Assembly: GCA_029780115.1 (NCBI GenBank)
Contig: JAKOZG010000033.1
Span: 143,809 to 207,808, forward strand
Source of the DNA: Thermotogota bacterium
GTDB taxonomy: Bacteria > Thermotogota > Thermotogae > Petrotogales > Petrotogaceae
Direction: 5' to 3'
DNA length: 64,000 nucleotides
Below, one piece after another: positions 51,830 to 62,035 of this stretch. Position 1 is the stretch's first letter; every line of letters begins with the position of its first letter. A model generated the notes under the pieces. That model saw only the letters and a program-made list of their open reading frames with translations, did not search any database and had not been told where the DNA came from. The position numbers and the translations under genes were made by a program.

Positions 51830-54487
51830 ATGAAAAAAGAATTATTTATACCAAATAAATTGAAAGAAGAAGTAAGCAAATGGCGAGAAACAAGATATGA
51901 TTGTGACTATCCTGTTATATCAGAAATATTAGATTATAATGTTGTTATTAGTAATTCGGGAGAAAAAAGTTTGAGATTTTTAAGGCAACCACAATTCGAT
52001 GCTTTGGAGGTTTATTGGTATTTAAGAATAGTAAAAGATACTCCGCACGTATTAGATATATATAAAAATTTATATTCAAGCAAAGAACTTTTAGAGGCAT
52101 TAGGATTAAAACATTTAGTAGAAGATCTTACAGATGACTTGGTATCAGAAACTTTAGTCAATGATATTCTAAATAAAGTAAAATATGACGATAATTTTGT
52201 TAAGGAACACAAATTGGAATCTTTGAGAGAAACTTTAACTCTGAATTATCCCAGCTATATTTTTGCTTTAGCCATGGGAGCCGGTAAAACAGTTCTTATT
52301 GGTGCCATCATAGCGACGGAATTTGCCATGGCTCTGGAATATCAAGACAACAAGTTTGTAAAAAATGTTTTAGTTTTTGCTCCTGGAAAAACTATTTTAG
52401 GGGCTTTAAGAGAATTATCAGATGTACCTTATGAAAAAATCTTGCCTCCACGATTGTATAAAGAATTTATAACCTCTGTAAAATTCACTTATACACGAGA
52501 CGGAGAATCAGATATTCCTATTATTAAAGGGAGTAGTTTTAATATAATAGTTACTAATACGGAAAAAATAAGAATTCAAAAACAAGCTATAACAAAGGCT
52601 ATATTAAAGGATATAAAAATACCTTTTTCTAATAATGATGAAAGCAAAGAAGATCAAATAAAAGAAGAGGTAGCAAATTTAAGACTTCAGACCATTGCCT
52701 CGCTTCCAAACCTAGCCATCTTTTCTGATGAGGCCCATCATACATACGGAAACACTCTTGATAAAGGTTTAAAAAAAGTAAGGAAAACAGTTGATTATTT
52801 GGCATACAATACAAACGTCTTGGTCGTTGTTAATACGACGGGAACGCCTTATTATAAGAAACAAGTATTGAAAGATGTAGTTTTTTGGTATGGTTTATCT
52901 CAAGGGATTAAAGATGGGATTTTAAAAGAGGTTAGAGGAAACATTGTTGGCTATGAAGAGGTTAGTGACGAAGAATTCATAAAAGATGTTGTTAATGATT
53001 TTTTTGACAATTATGAAAATGTAAAAATATATGATGGAAGTCCAGCAAAACTAGCTATTTATTTCCCAAAAGTAGATGATTTAATAAAATCTAAACCTAT
53101 TGTTGAAAAAACATTGGTTGAAAGAGGGTTGGACCCTTCAATAATTTTGGAAGTGCACAATGAATCTCCAGACGAGGTAAAGGATCTTTTTGATAATAGA
53201 ATAAATGATCCAAAACTTCAATATCGTGTGTTTCTTCTTGTAAATAAAGGAACAGAGGGATGGAATTGTTTATCACTATTTGCAACTGCTTTAGCAAGAG
53301 AAATTAAATCAAGTAATAATTTTTGTCTACAAGCTGCAACTCGCTGTTTGAGACAAATTTCAGGAAACACACATAAAGCCAAAATATATCTTTCTAAAAA
53401 TAATACCAAAATATTGGATAGGCAACTAAAAGATAATTTTGGAGAATCGATTCAAGAATTGAATAGAACTTCTCAAAAGATCTTTAAAGGGAAAATAGTT
53501 TTAAGAAAGGAAGACTTAACACCCATTAAAATCAAAAAGAAAATTAGAAAAATTGTTCCTATAAATAATACAATAAACGTAGATGATTTGTATTTAGAAA
53601 AACCCAGCAACCTGCCGCGAGAAGCAAAAAAAATTATTTTTGATTTAAATGAAATATCAGACAGAAAAGGCGTTTTGGTTGCTAAAAAAGAAGAAAATAT
53701 AGTATTAGAAGAAGATTATATAGACGTTTATTCTTTTGCAGTAGAGCTTTCATCTTTATATAGATTGCCATTATTAAAAATATACAAAAAGATAATAGAA
53801 TTATATCCAAACGGGGAAATTCCTTTTAATCATTCTAATGAATTGAAAAAGCAATTAGAAGGACAAATAAAAAATTATGAAATAATAGAAGAGGTAATCG
53901 AGCAAAGTATAGCTATTGTAAAAAAAGAAGGATTTATTAAAGAAGAAAGAGAAAATAACGAATTAGTATATACTGCAGAAATAATTTACCATAAAGATAA
54001 AGCTGAAAAGTTATTTGCTTATTATGAAGATTTAAAAAATATTAATAGTTTAGATTTCTCCTTTCATTATAATCCGTATAACTTTGATTCACAACCAGAG
54101 AAAGATTTTTTTATCAATCTTTTAGAAGATCTCAATCAAAATCCTGATGATGTGGAAGATATTTATTTTACTGGTGCAATAACTGATCCTAATAAGACGG
54201 ATTTCTTTTTCGAGTATAAAGGTGTCGACGAACGATGGCATACTTATACACCTGACTTTTTAATAAGAAAAAAAGATGGGAAAATAATCATTGTAGAAAT
54301 AAAAATGGAGAAACTAAAGAACGATAATATAGATGGGGAAAATGGTCTAAAAGCTATTGCGGTTAAAAATATTCAACACTTAAATCCTGATAAAATAAAA
54401 TTCGAAATGCTATTTACCGATAGTGATGATATTGGAATTAGTAATTTGAAAAAAATCAAAGAAATAATTTATAAGCAATGGAGGTAA
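51830..54487 (+). CDS. res: type III restriction enzyme, helicase-nuclease subunit
   Basis: An 885-residue DEAD/DEAH ATPase-endonuclease. In order: Q-motif-like RQPQFDALEVYWYLR (residues 52-66), Walker A MGAGKTV (149-155), DEAH box FSDEAHHTYG, motif III VNTTGTP, motif VI QAATRCLRQISG, and a C-terminal PD-(D/E)xK nuclease with TPDFLIRKKDGKIIIVEIK. It needs the Mod subunit for DNA recognition and cuts after ATP-driven communication between two unmethylated sites. GAGGTG ribosome site; 5 bp separate it from mod. Confidence 0.93.
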   Translation: MKKELFIPNKLKEEVSKWRETRYDCDYPVISEILDYNVVISNSGEKSLRFLRQPQFDALEVYWYLRIVKDTPHVLDIYKNLYSSKELLEALGLKHLVEDLTDDLVSETLVNDILNKVKYDDNFVKEHKLESLRETLTLNYPSYIFALAMGAGKTVLIGAIIATEFAMALEYQDNKFVKNVLVFAPGKTILGALRELSDVPYEKILPPRLYKEFITSVKFTYTRDGESDIPIIKGSSFNIIVTNTEKIRIQKQAITKAILKDIKIPFSNNDESKEDQIKEEVANLRLQTIASLPNLAIFSDEAHHTYGNTLDKGLKKVRKTVDYLAYNTNVLVVVNTTGTPYYKKQVLKDVVFWYGLSQGIKDGILKEVRGNIVGYEEVSDEEFIKDVVNDFFDNYENVKIYDGSPAKLAIYFPKVDDLIKSKPIVEKTLVERGLDPSIILEVHNESPDEVKDLFDNRINDPKLQYRVFLLVNKGTEGWNCLSLFATALAREIKSSNNFCLQAATRCLRQISGNTHKAKIYLSKNNTKILDRQLKDNFGESIQELNRTSQKIFKGKIVLRKEDLTPIKIKKKIRKIVPINNTINVDDLYLEKPSNLPREAKKIIFDLNEISDRKGVLVAKKEENIVLEEDYIDVYSFAVELSSLYRLPLLKIYKKIIELYPNGEIPFNHSNELKKQLEGQIKNYEIIEEVIEQSIAIVKKEGFIKEERENNELVYTAEIIYHKDKAEKLFAYYEDLKNINSLDFSFHYNPYNFDSQPEKDFFINLLEDLNQNPDDVEDIYFTGAITDPNKTDFFFEYKGVDERWHTYTPDFLIRKKDGKIIIVEIKMEKLKNDNIDGENGLKAIAVKNIQHLNPDKIKFEMLFTDSDDIGISNLKKIKEIIYKQWR

Positions 54488-54492
54488 ACTGA

Positions 54493-56307
54493 ATGACTGA
54501 AGAAAATATTAAAATAACGCCTGCTAAAGGAAGACCTATGCTTAACTGGGTTGGTAAAAGACCTTTGGATTATGTCAAAGGTTTTCCTGCTCAATTAGTA
54601 GAATGTTTTGATCCTCTTAATGTAAATAAAATTCCCCAAACACCTAATTATGAAAGCCTTAAAGATAATTGGCATAATCTTTTATTTCATGGAGATAACA
54701 AAGACGTTTTAGCAACTCTCTTAGAAAAAGGTTTTAGAGGTAAAATAGATCTTATATATATAGATCCACCTTTTAAGAGTGGAGCTGATTATGTCAGAAA
54801 GGTAGAACTAAGAGGAGTTAAAAACTTAAATAAGTTAGACAATGATGATGCTTCTATCTTACAGCAAACAATGTATTTTGATATATGGAACAACGATAAT
54901 TATTTACAATTCATGTATGAAAGATTATTATTATTAAAAGAATTATTGAGTGAAACTGGAAGCATTTATGTGCATTTAGATTGGCATGTGGGTCATTACG
55001 TTAAATTACTGATGGATGAGGTGTTTGGAGATGACAATTTAAAGAATGAAATTGTGTGGTGTTATACGGGTCCGTCCCAAACAAGCAAATATTTTGTAAG
55101 AAAACATGACAATATTTTATTTTATACAAAAACTGATAATTATACGTTTAATTCCGAGACAGTAAGAGTTCCATATAAAAAGTCAACTAAATTTGCTGGA
55201 AAGACATCCTTCACAGGACTAACTTCTGAAGAAAAACGCAAGGAATTAGATGAGAGAGGGAAACTAATGGAGGATTGGTGGGATGATGTAGCAGGTATTG
55301 GTTATGCACACGGGCAAATTACTGGTTTTGCTACTCAAAAACCAGAAGCGCTACTCGAAAGAATAATAAAAGCTTCTTCTAATCCCGATGATATTGTTTT
55401 AGATTGTTTTATAGGTTCAGGAACTACAGCTGCTGTTGCTCAAAAACTTGGAAGACGTTGGATCGCTTGCGATTTAAATAAAGGGGCTGTACAATTAACT
55501 AGTAAAAGATTGCAAGGAATTATTAAAAATCAAATTAGCGATAAAAAGGACGATAAACAATTAGCTCTTTTAAAGGAAAATTCTCTTCCAAAATATACTT
55601 CTTTTGCCGTATATAAAGTAAATGATTACGATCTTAAAATATTAGAAACTGAATCAATAGAACTTGCTGTTCAACATATAGGGATACAAAGAACAAGAAC
55701 CGACTCATTTTTTGATGGAACATTTGGCAAAGAATTAGTAAAAATTATTGATTTCAATCATCCATTAACGCTACTAGATTTACAACTAATTCAAGAAGAA
55801 TTAGAAAAAAGGCCTAACGAAGATAGAAACATAACTATAGTGTGTCTAGGGAAAGAGTTATCAGTTGATCCATGGATAGAAGAATGGAACAAAAAACATC
55901 CAATAAATAAATTAAATGTGATTGAATTAAAAACAAATCCTAAATATGGAAGTTTTTTGATTCACAAGCCAGATGAAGCTAAGGTAAGAATGGAAAGAAC
56001 AGATAAAACAAAAGGCAAAGTAGTTATAGAAGATTTTATTTCTCCAACAATAATTGAAAGATTAAATATGGATAATAAATTATTTAAGATAAAGATACCA
56101 GATTTTAGGAGTATGATAGACACAGTTTTAATAGATAATAATTATAATGGTAAAACCTTTCATATTGTATATTCGGATGTTCCAGAAAAAAAAGATGATT
56201 TAATAAAAGGAGAATACGAAATAGAAATATTGGAAAACAAAACAGTCGTAGCGGTAAAAATTATAGATATGTTAGGCGAAGAAGTTATTATAACAGAAGA
56301 AATTTGA
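54493..56307 (+). CDS. mod: type III DNA methyltransferase (adenine-specific)
   Basis: A 604-residue beta-class N6-adenine methyltransferase. Motif IV is IDPPFKSGADY (D91 onward), typical DPPF. Motif I comes later, at LDCFIGSGTTAAVAQKLGRR, so the order is the permuted beta class. The target-recognition region should lie between them, around residues 170-270. A long C-terminal part likely binds Res. It protects host sites and gives specificity to the complex. A terminator follows at 56323. Confidence 0.93.
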   Translation: MTEENIKITPAKGRPMLNWVGKRPLDYVKGFPAQLVECFDPLNVNKIPQTPNYESLKDNWHNLLFHGDNKDVLATLLEKGFRGKIDLIYIDPPFKSGADYVRKVELRGVKNLNKLDNDDASILQQTMYFDIWNNDNYLQFMYERLLLLKELLSETGSIYVHLDWHVGHYVKLLMDEVFGDDNLKNEIVWCYTGPSQTSKYFVRKHDNILFYTKTDNYTFNSETVRVPYKKSTKFAGKTSFTGLTSEEKRKELDERGKLMEDWWDDVAGIGYAHGQITGFATQKPEALLERIIKASSNPDDIVLDCFIGSGTTAAVAQKLGRRWIACDLNKGAVQLTSKRLQGIIKNQISDKKDDKQLALLKENSLPKYTSFAVYKVNDYDLKILETESIELAVQHIGIQRTRTDSFFDGTFGKELVKIIDFNHPLTLLDLQLIQEELEKRPNEDRNITIVCLGKELSVDPWIEEWNKKHPINKLNVIELKTNPKYGSFLIHKPDEAKVRMERTDKTKGKVVIEDFISPTIIERLNMDNKLFKIKIPDFRSMIDTVLIDNNYNGKTFHIVYSDVPEKKDDLIKGEYEIEILENKTVVAVKIIDMLGEEVIITEEI

Positions 56308-56322
56308 TATTAACGTTTATAT

Positions 56323-56355
56323 AAAAAGGTTAGAGATAATTTCTCTAACCTTTTT
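56323..56355. terminator. bidirectional terminator between mod and integrase
   Basis: Perfect 14-bp arms (AAAAAGGTTAGAGA and TCTCTAACCTTTTT) around a 5-base loop, between convergent genes. Confidence 0.9.
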
Positions 56356-56366
56356 AACTTTTTTTC

Positions 56367-57311
56367 TCACGGCAAGAGCTTTACTGCTGAATTTTCATGT
56401 AATTCTAAAGTTTTTAAATATCCCATCGTTGTTTGTATATTCTTATGTCTTAGGTGCCGAGAGACTTTTTCGACACCTGCTCCGTGAAGCAGTAATTGCA
56501 CGGCGCAGCTGTGCCTTAAATCGTGGGCTGATATTTCTTCGTAGTTTTTTACTTTTGCTTGTTTTGCTCTTTTTTTGACGATTTCATTTATTGATTTATT
56601 TGAAAGTTTTCTTAAATAAGAATTATTAGAAAAGCTAATAACTATATACTCTGTTTTTATATCTCTTTCTTGTAGAAGATTTTTGAATTCTTCAAGCGTT
56701 TCTCTCACTCTATTATGTAATTCAATGACAGCAGCCCCACCTTTTGCTTTTCTTATGTATAAACTCATTCCGTTTATATCTTCTCTTATATCGCTCCATT
56801 TTAATTCTGATATTTCTGATCTTCTTAGTCCTTCATATACTCCAAGCAACATTATTACAAGATCTCTTTTGCCTATTAAGATATTAGGATCATCTTTACA
56901 TACTGAGATGAGTCTTTCTATTTCTTCCCATTTTAAATGGTGGGCAGGTGATTTATGAGAAAGATTATGCATTGTTTCTGAGCTATCTTGAGTTATTTTT
57001 TTCATCGCTAACTTAAAAGTTTGGGTAGTAAAAGGATTTACTTCTATAAAAGACTGTTCTAATAAGAATTGAAAAAACCTTGAAAGAGCCGCTTTTTTCC
57101 TTTCAATAGTAGTTTTAGCATAACCTTTTTCAACGAGTGTTTGGAAGTATTCGATAGTGTTTGTGAGGTTAAAGGTATCTAACGAATTTAAATAATCAAG
57201 AATGTCGTTGCGATAAGCTCTTGATGTCTCTTGTTTTAAGAATTTTATAAATATTTCTAGCATCTTATATACGTTACTCTTAGCAACGTCATAACTAATA
57301 ATTTCCGCCAT
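56367..57311 (-). CDS. tyrosine recombinase/integrase (XerC/D-like)
   Basis: 314 residues: an N-terminal SAM-like DNA-binding domain (about 1-100) and a catalytic domain with R163 (GLRRSEI), K190 region (KAKGGAAV), H263-x-x-R266 (SAHDLRHS), H289 (HLRHKNIQ) and nucleophile Y298 (TTMGYLK). All catalytic residues are present. It lies 145 bp from the right direct repeat, as expected for an island integrase next to its attachment site. Confidence 0.92.
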   Translation of the reverse strand: MAEIISYDVAKSNVYKMLEIFIKFLKQETSRAYRNDILDYLNSLDTFNLTNTIEYFQTLVEKGYAKTTIERKKAALSRFFQFLLEQSFIEVNPFTTQTFKLAMKKITQDSSETMHNLSHKSPAHHLKWEEIERLISVCKDDPNILIGKRDLVIMLLGVYEGLRRSEISELKWSDIREDINGMSLYIRKAKGGAAVIELHNRVRETLEEFKNLLQERDIKTEYIVISFSNNSYLRKLSNKSINEIVKKRAKQAKVKNYEEISAHDLRHSCAVQLLLHGAGVEKVSRHLRHKNIQTTMGYLKTLELHENSAVKLLP

Positions 57312-57455
57312 TTTTTACTCCCCCTATTAATAAAAATAACCTTCTTAAAAATTTTTAATTTCTTTTATGTTATAATGAAAAGCATAAGCAAAGTAATATA
57401 CTTTTGATTTATTTTGTAAAGTTTTACAATTTATAATCATAATACAACCTATAAA

Positions 57456-57591
57456 TTTATCTCTTTTGTTTTTAATTCTCAATTTTTTAATATGGGGATT
57501 TCTAAAAAATAAAACCTATCAGCTTTTAAGTAAAGAACTGTAAAATCATCTGCAAAATCATAGGCGTTTTAGATAGGTTTGTGAATTTAAA
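57456..57591 (+). repeat. right direct repeat (candidate attR)
   Basis: A non-coding copy of the 3' end of the 41732 permease gene and its trailing sequence; differs from 43318-43453 at three positions. It sits between the integrase and the hydrolase gene. Confidence 0.85.
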
Positions 57592-57620
57592 ATATTAATA
57601 TCAGTCAAGGAGGAAAATGA

Positions 57621-59174
57621 ATGAAAAAACTCATGTTAATTACTTTATCCATAATTCTTGTACCAATGTTCATATTTTCTGAAACTTATACATATTATGT
57701 CTATCAAAATAATGTTGAAATGGGAAGCATCTCTGTAGATGTCGACCCCCATTCTTATACAGGCAAAACTACTACGATTTTGCAAGTTGGGCTAAATACA
57801 GTAAAATACGTTGGCCAAACTAAATACGATAACGCTTGGACCTTTAAAGAATATAACCTAGAGATTTATGTAGACAACCAAAAACAAGTAAGCTTTAAGA
57901 GCAGTTATGATGGGCAAAAGATAAACAATTATTTCGATGGAATATCCCTAAAAAATTATGAAGTAAGTGATGCAATTATCTTAGACAACAACCTAATTTT
58001 AGATCATATATTTGCGATATATTATAAACAGTTAACAGATGGAACATACACCTCATTTATTCCACAACTGGTTTTAAACCAATTAACATGGGACTATGCG
58101 GTTTTAAATATAGATATTAAATATATAGACAGCGAGAACTTTGTTATTTCATCGCCAGGTGTAGATCAAAAAGTTACCTTCAAAGACAATAAACTTATAA
58201 GGCTTGAAATCCCGTCTCAATTAATCGAAGTAACAGAAAGTAAGAAAGAAGTTAAAGAAAAAAGCTACATTGAAGAAGAGATAACCTTTCCAAGTTTTGA
58301 CGGATTTGAATTAAATGGTTCACTAATGTTCCCAAAAGAAACACAAAAGAATGAAAAAATACCAGCTATTGTATTAGTGCATGGATCAGGAGCTAACGAT
58401 AGAAATGAGTCTATAAGCTATATGGCCCCGTTTCTACAGCTTTCTGAGGGGCTTGTTAATAACGGCTATATAGTACTAAAATACGACAAACGAAACTACA
58501 CGATGATGAAAAACAAACAAGACACCTCAAACGTTATGCCTCTTGATTTTATAAAAGATGCACAGGCAGCTATAAAATACCTAAAAACAATCCCAGAGGT
58601 TGACTCAGACAAGATAATTGTTATAGGCCACAGTGAAGGAGGTTCTTTTTTGCCTCACATTGTAAAAGGCGAAAAGGTTGCAGCCGCCGTTGCACTGTCT
58701 CCTGGGTTAATTGAAATTACAGATCTTATGGTCTACCAGATAGATTATCAAATCAATTATCTAAAAAAGTTGAATGTTGATAAATCACAAGATTACACCA
58801 TAACTATGCTAGAAAACTTACTAGCCCAACTTAAAGAGGTTAATAACGACATGAAAAATGGAAAAATAGACCCCGATAAGGTCTATTTAGATTATTACAA
58901 AGGTAGTTATTTAATACAATGGAGTGAATTAACAAAAAACACAGTAGAAGAATTTGTTAATATGCAAGTTCCACTATTAATAATAAACGGCACTCAAGAT
59001 CTAAAAACACCATACGAGCTGTTAAAAGAGAAAGAAAATCAATTAAAACAGAAAAAAGATTTAGAAATAGTGTATATAGAAAACATGGGGCATGAGCTAT
59101 ATCGATCTGATACAGGAGTTTTTGAAGATTCTGTAATCGATCAAATCGTGAATTGGCTGAAAAAAGTGTTGTAA
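57621..59174 (+). CDS. secreted alpha/beta hydrolase
   Basis: A 517-residue protein with a signal peptide (MKKLMLITLSIILVPMFIFS), a beta-rich N-terminal domain of about 200 residues (YYVYQNNVEMGSISVDVD onward), then an alpha/beta hydrolase domain: oxyanion region VLVHGSGANDRNES, nucleophile Ser in VIGHSEGGSF, acid region INGTQDLKTP and His in NMGHELYR. Esterase or peptidase activity on extracytoplasmic substrates is likely; substrate unknown. GGAGG ribosome site. First gene right of the island. Confidence 0.85.
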   Translation: MKKLMLITLSIILVPMFIFSETYTYYVYQNNVEMGSISVDVDPHSYTGKTTTILQVGLNTVKYVGQTKYDNAWTFKEYNLEIYVDNQKQVSFKSSYDGQKINNYFDGISLKNYEVSDAIILDNNLILDHIFAIYYKQLTDGTYTSFIPQLVLNQLTWDYAVLNIDIKYIDSENFVISSPGVDQKVTFKDNKLIRLEIPSQLIEVTESKKEVKEKSYIEEEITFPSFDGFELNGSLMFPKETQKNEKIPAIVLVHGSGANDRNESISYMAPFLQLSEGLVNNGYIVLKYDKRNYTMMKNKQDTSNVMPLDFIKDAQAAIKYLKTIPEVDSDKIIVIGHSEGGSFLPHIVKGEKVAAAVALSPGLIEITDLMVYQIDYQINYLKKLNVDKSQDYTITMLENLLAQLKEVNNDMKNGKIDPDKVYLDYYKGSYLIQWSELTKNTVEEFVNMQVPLLIINGTQDLKTPYELLKEKENQLKQKKDLEIVYIENMGHELYRSDTGVFEDSVIDQIVNWLKKVL

Positions 59175-59203
59175 TATTTGCCCCATATATAATTTAATAA
59201 TTT

Positions 59204-60211
59204 TTAATATTTATCTCTTGTTGCTTTTATCTTTCCCTCAGCTCTAAGAGTCAAATTTCCGGTATTAGACAAAGGCTCTAAAATTTTTAAATTTCCGTGA
59301 GTTCCGTAAACACTTAAGAACCTGTCACCATTCCATGTGTCTGCATATTTTATTCGAACATTAATGCTGGTCCCATTTATATTAATACTCTCACTGCAAT
59401 TCACAGTCATATCTAAATTTAATGAAGTACCGTCGAGCCTAATATTTCTAGAATCTATATATCCAAACCACTTGATAGAAGTTCCGTCTATTTCAATATC
59501 ATCGGCATAGATGTCTGAATTGATATTTATTGATGTTGCATCTATTTGAACATTGTGGGCTTTTAACTCTTGATTTAACCGAAAAGAAGTTGAACCAACA
59601 GAGAAATTTGAGGTCTCAATATCTGCATCAATATTTAAACTAGTAGTATCCGTCTTAAAATACGTTGCCTTTAAAATCCCCTTTAACCGCAAAGACGTTG
59701 AATTTATTTGAATTGTATTGTATGGATTTTTGGTCCCTATAACAATAATAGACTTATGACGATTATTAATATCAGAGGTTAAGTTTAAAGTATTAGAAAT
59801 CCTATTTTGACGTACTTGATGAGGTATATAGATTTGATCTGAGTTTTCATCAAAAGTTATTTCTAAACTTACCCCTTTAATATAAACGTTTTCTGCACTA
59901 TCTATATAGGTATCTGGTTCTAAAACCAAGTAATCGTTTTGATTAGAAAAAATATTCTTACCCCATCTTTCCCAAAGTGAAGACCATGACACATCCATGC
60001 TCTTCAAAATAGCAAAAGAAACAGATGGGATTATTAAAAAGATCAATGCCAAAATAACAAAAGCAAATTTATGATTTTTCATATTCCAGCCAAAAAACAA
60101 AACTGAACAAATTCCTAGTATAGCTTTCAAGCCTACCTGCGGTACCAAAACAGCTAACACAGCAAATACCAAAGCAAAAATAAAATTACTCAAATAAATG
60201 TTCTTTTTCAA
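59204..60211 (-). CDS. membrane-anchored beta-repeat protein (DUF4097/adhesin-like)
   Basis: 335 residues. Two or three N-terminal hydrophobic segments (FIFALVFAVLAVLVPQVGLK, ILALIFLIIPSVSFAI) anchor it. The rest is a ladder of short strands with recurrent IDGTSI, INSTSLRL and IDATSININ patterns, like the toast-rack or DUF4097 beta-helix domains. It is a clear paralogue of 62036, sharing EPDTYIDSAEN, IGTKNPYNTI and YGTHGNLKILEP. TTG start at 60211 with GGGGGGTGA upstream. Last gene of the minus-strand operon. Confidence 0.78.
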   Translation of the reverse strand: MKKNIYLSNFIFALVFAVLAVLVPQVGLKAILGICSVLFFGWNMKNHKFAFVILALIFLIIPSVSFAILKSMDVSWSSLWERWGKNIFSNQNDYLVLEPDTYIDSAENVYIKGVSLEITFDENSDQIYIPHQVRQNRISNTLNLTSDINNRHKSIIVIGTKNPYNTIQINSTSLRLKGILKATYFKTDTTSLNIDADIETSNFSVGSTSFRLNQELKAHNVQIDATSININSDIYADDIEIDGTSIKWFGYIDSRNIRLDGTSLNLDMTVNCSESININGTSINVRIKYADTWNGDRFLSVYGTHGNLKILEPLSNTGNLTLRAEGKIKATRDKY

Positions 60212-60247
60212 ATCTTATTCACCCCCCTTCGGATGATAACTTACCAA

Positions 60248-61084
60248 TTAACTCTCCAATGACTTTTTAACCCCAAAGGGGTCAAAGGTTTGAGAGCTCT
60301 TTAAATATGCCAAGACTATTTCATTGAATGTTGGGAATCTTCCTATATCTTCATCAGTTTTTACCAATACCTCTTGCTCAAAGTTTGCTATAACCTCACC
60401 ACTTGGTATTGTCTCTCCCTTTCTTATCATTCTATGTTTTTCCTTTGCCAAATCCACATCATCAGTATATAAGATCTTTCCTTCTCTAATAATTGCAAAA
60501 GAACTTGATATTTCCTCAAGTTCATATATTTCATGAGAAGAAATAACAATTGTTTTGTTGGCTTCATTTGCATACTTTCTCAAAACACTTAATATCTCTG
60601 CTCGTATTACAGGATCAAGATTTTGAGTTGGTTCATCTAACAACAACAGATCGGCACCACTTGAAATAGTCAACGCTATATAAAACAAGGTTTTCATACC
60701 CATTGAATATCTCTCTACCTTCTGAGACATATCTAGATTGTAATGCAACACAAAATTTGAAAATGTTTCATCGTCGAAATTTGGATACAACATCCTCCAA
60801 ACCTTATGGTAATCACTGCCTTTAAAGTTTGAGAAAGTCAATCTATCCTCAGTCATTACAGATATTTTTGTTTTTATTTTCGAGTTTAACTCATCAGAAA
60901 ACAATCTTATACTACCACTATCTGGCTTTAATTCGCCATACAAACATCTTAACGTAGTAGTTTTGCCCGCACCATTAGGACCAATTAAAGAAAATATCTC
61001 TCCAACGTCAACCTTAAAATTAATCTTATTCAATACAGGCTTTGAATTAAAATTCTTAACCAAATCATTCACTTCTATAATCAT
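60248..61084 (-). CDS. ABC transporter ATP-binding protein
   Basis: 278 residues: Walker A GPNGAGKTT, signature reduced to YSMGMKTLFYIAL, Walker B LLLDEPTQNLDP, H-loop SSHEIYELE. About 60 extra C-terminal residues follow the ATPase core. It overlaps the permease gene by 4 bp and probably works with it. Confidence 0.88.
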   Translation of the reverse strand: MIIEVNDLVKNFNSKPVLNKINFKVDVGEIFSLIGPNGAGKTTTLRCLYGELKPDSGSIRLFSDELNSKIKTKISVMTEDRLTFSNFKGSDYHKVWRMLYPNFDDETFSNFVLHYNLDMSQKVERYSMGMKTLFYIALTISSGADLLLLDEPTQNLDPVIRAEILSVLRKYANEANKTIVISSHEIYELEEISSSFAIIREGKILYTDDVDLAKEKHRMIRKGETIPSGEVIANFEQEVLVKTDEDIGRFPTFNEIVLAYLKSSQTFDPFGVKKSLES

Positions 61085-61671
61085 TTATTCACACCTCTCT
61101 TCTCAAATAAATACAAAGATAACGACAAAATAACTAATGAAAAAATCAAACTACCCCATATATTTCCTTGATAATATGGGCTGATAAACCTGTAAGGATT
61201 GACATTATAGCCAGAACCAAAACTGCCTAAAATCAAATCTGCCAATAATATTAAAAAAGGAATACCAAAATTATCTCCACCTAAAGTAACAGAGATTAAA
61301 ATAACACCATAATAAGCTGTCGCAAAGATTAGCGCACGAAGAATATTTAAAAAAGCTGTTACTGCACTAAAATTAATAAACGCTACTCCAATAGTTCCTG
61401 GAATTAAAATCATCAAAAGTGAAAATATATATGACGAAAAGAAAACTTCCGCATACGAATATGGAAGAGAAATTATAAGCGAAAATTTCTTATTTTTAAT
61501 ATCACTTCCAAGCATGTTTGTTAAAAATAAAAACACAAAAAACCAGGTCAAAAACGAAATATGAAGAGGTATAACAAACAAAAAAATTAACGAGAACAAA
61601 AATATCCTTCCACTTTTTTCAGTAAACTCTTTTTGAATAAATACCTCTAACTTATTCAGAAAATTGTTCAT
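61081..61671 (-). CDS. ABC transporter membrane subunit
   Basis: A 196-residue hydrophobic protein with about six helices and no soluble domain; smaller than typical ABC-2 permeases. Function is inferred from the overlapping ATPase gene downstream and the GntR gene upstream (20-bp overlap). Confidence 0.75.
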   Translation of the reverse strand: MNNFLNKLEVFIQKEFTEKSGRIFLFSLIFLFVIPLHISFLTWFFVFLFLTNMLGSDIKNKKFSLIISLPYSYAEVFFSSYIFSLLMILIPGTIGVAFINFSAVTAFLNILRALIFATAYYGVILISVTLGGDNFGIPFLILLADLILGSFGSGYNVNPYRFISPYYQGNIWGSLIFSLVILSLSLYLFEKRGVNK

Positions 61672-62020
61672 TCCTCCAAACCTCCTCTAAAAGTAATTTG
61701 ATAGTCTCAAGATCTATATTTTCTTTTTTCATCTTTTCAACAAAACTACTCACTTCATTAAAAACACTATTCTTCAAATCCATATCTGTACGCACAAAAT
61801 ATCCAACTCCGTGTTGAGCCTCTAAATAACCTTCAAATTCTAACCTTTCCAAGGCTCTCAAGATAGTATTTACATTAACATTGAAAATTTTACTAAGCTC
61901 TCTAACAGGCGGCAAACTATCGCCTTTCTTAAGATTACCTATAATAATCTCCTTCTTAATCTGATTCATTATTTGAATGTAAGACGGAATTCCACTGTGT
62001 TTGTCAACTTCATAAAACAT
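61652..62020 (-). CDS. YtrA-type GntR-family regulator
   Basis: 122 residues: winged helix IPSYIQIMNQIKKEI, LPPVRELSKIFNVNVNTILR and HGVGYFVR, with a short C-terminal helix. Same subfamily as the 38720 regulator. The palindrome at 63005-63022, overlapping the operon's -10 box, is the likely target. Confidence 0.88.
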   Translation of the reverse strand: MFYEVDKHSGIPSYIQIMNQIKKEIIIGNLKKGDSLPPVRELSKIFNVNVNTILRALERLEFEGYLEAQHGVGYFVRTDMDLKNSVFNEVSSFVEKMKKENIDLETIKLLLEEVWRNEQFSE

Positions 62021-62035
62021 ATATACAACTTCCTC

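Larger units (their letters stand above)
43318..57591. mobile_element. putative integrative island of about 14 kb
   Basis: Bounded by 136-bp direct repeats (43318-43453, 57456-57591; 3 mismatches) built from the 3' end of the ABC permease gene. A tyrosine recombinase gene lies beside the right repeat. The contents are accessory: IstB remnant, ApeA-type defence gene, phage-like small genes, duplicated lipoproteins and type III restriction-modification. Integration into a gene 3' end that is restored by the repeat is a usual island pattern. An alternative is a duplication by homologous recombination, since the left repeat ends inside a dispersed repeat unit. Confidence 0.6.
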
